A stretch of 51,710 nt of DNA, taken from an uncultured Pseudomonadota bacterium. Its GTDB lineage: Bacteria; Pseudomonadota; Gammaproteobacteria; Burkholderiales; Eutrophovitaceae. The notes under the pieces were generated by a model. That model made no database searches and was not told the DNA's origin. It saw only the letters and a program-made list of their open reading frames with translations. The number at the start of each line of letters is the position of its first letter. Position 1 is the first letter of the stretch. Shown in pieces: positions 51,438-51,710 of this stretch. The DNA is taken from contig CALJLA010000010.1 of assembly GCA_937983055.1 (NCBI GenBank), forward strand, positions 1 to 51,710, read 5' to 3'. The translations under genes and the position numbers were made by a program.

Positions 51438-51710
51438 GCGCCCCGGCAGCTGCTCAGGACCTGTACGCCGCCTGGGAGGCGGCGCGCGCACGCGGGCTGA
51501 ACAACCGGGCCGCGGCAATCGAGGCCTGCGTGCCCGAGGCGCAGCTGATCGCCAGCGGCTGCGGGCGCGGGGTGACGCGGCTGGCCGGCGATTTCGCCGC
51601 GTTGCTGGCGGCGCTGCCGGCGCTGGGCGAGATCAAGAGCGTGGTGCGCAACGCCTGCGCCGTGCAGGAGCGCACCGGGCGCGTCGAGACGGTGCACGCG
51701 GGTGCGGGTG
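51434..51710 (+). CDS. HemS/ChuS-like haem-utilisation protein, N-terminal part (cut by window end)
   Basis: The first 92 residues of a protein starting at ATG 51434. The opening AQDLYAAWEAARARGLNNRA and the stretch GVTRLAGDFAALLAALPALG, then IKSVVRNACAVQE, follow the N-terminal pattern of haemin-degrading factors (HemS/HmuS/ChuS), which bind or degrade haem in the cytoplasm. The start overlaps the stop of the GGDEF gene (ATGA), so translation is probably coupled. The catalytic part lies outside the window. Confidence 0.7.
   Translation, partial: MSAPAAAQDLYAAWEAARARGLNNRAAAIEACVPEAQLIASGCGRGVTRLAGDFAALLAALPALGEIKSVVRNACAVQERTGRVETVHAGAG

Noticed and set aside
48636..51518. 960-codon minus-strand frame opposite the GGDEF gene
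   Set aside because: High-GC shadow of the diguanylate cyclase; His/Gln/Arg-rich and without domain motifs.

Overview
The window looks like a piece of a proteobacterial chromosome, most likely gammaproteobacterial. This rests on a truncated N-acetylornithine-type carbamoyltransferase (the ArgF' branch known from Xanthomonadales and relatives), Gram-negative envelope proteins throughout, and an exopolysaccharide (EPS) export set of the kind found beside exosortase A (XrtA/PEP-CTERM) systems. No rRNA, tRNA or CRISPR array was seen. Species cannot be named from the sequence alone.

Positions 1 to about 44.8 kb are one large surface-polysaccharide island. Its left part (1-28 kb) holds glycosyltransferases of GT2 and GT4 type, a GT-C-like membrane protein, a methyltransferase, three membrane-anchored SGNH/GDSL proteins, and an unusual set of amino-acid-type enzymes: the acetylornithine carbamoyltransferase-like protein, two ATP-grasp ligases, a diaminopimelate-decarboxylase-like PLP enzyme and a glutamine-dependent asparagine synthase. 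An aldo/keto reductase, a GMC-type oxidoreductase, an NAD-dependent epimerase and a StrG-like Fe/2OG oxygenase accompany them. The plus-strand run 12.86-25.47 kb is the main biosynthetic block, with several tight or overlapping junctions. Between genes lie long stretches that look like decaying DNA. One of them (10.2-10.95 kb, minus strand) is clearly a wrecked glycosyltransferase gene.

The middle part (29.3-34.0 kb, minus strand) encodes four exported proteins. Two are secreted jelly-roll proteins that look like polysaccharide lyases or binders and end in a similar short tail. The other two are lipoproteins made of fibronectin type III (FN3) modules, one with six near-identical tandem copies plus a divergent seventh.

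The right part of the island (34.8-41.7 kb, plus strand) is the conserved EPS export operon: Wza-like lipoprotein, Wzc-like chain-length protein, separate tyrosine autokinase, TIGR03016-like outer-membrane beta-barrel, TIGR03015-like ATPase and UDP-GlcNAc 2-epimerase. The operon is followed by a decayed IS481/IS3-type transposase (about 42.0-43.1 kb) and only then by a strong terminator (43.3 kb). The initiating undecaprenyl-phosphate sugar transferase (EpsB-like) lies convergently at 43.4-44.8 kb. No exosortase, Wzx flippase or clear Wzy polymerase is visible here.

From about 45.3 kb rightwards the DNA becomes clearly more GC-rich with tight gene spacing and looks like ordinary chromosome. 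It carries a small outer-membrane beta-barrel protein with its own terminator, a TetR regulator divergent from it with two perfect palindromes in the shared intergenic region, a TauD/TfdA dioxygenase, a very large GAF/PAS/GGDEF diguanylate cyclase, and the start of a HemS/ChuS-like haem-utilisation gene cut by the window edge.
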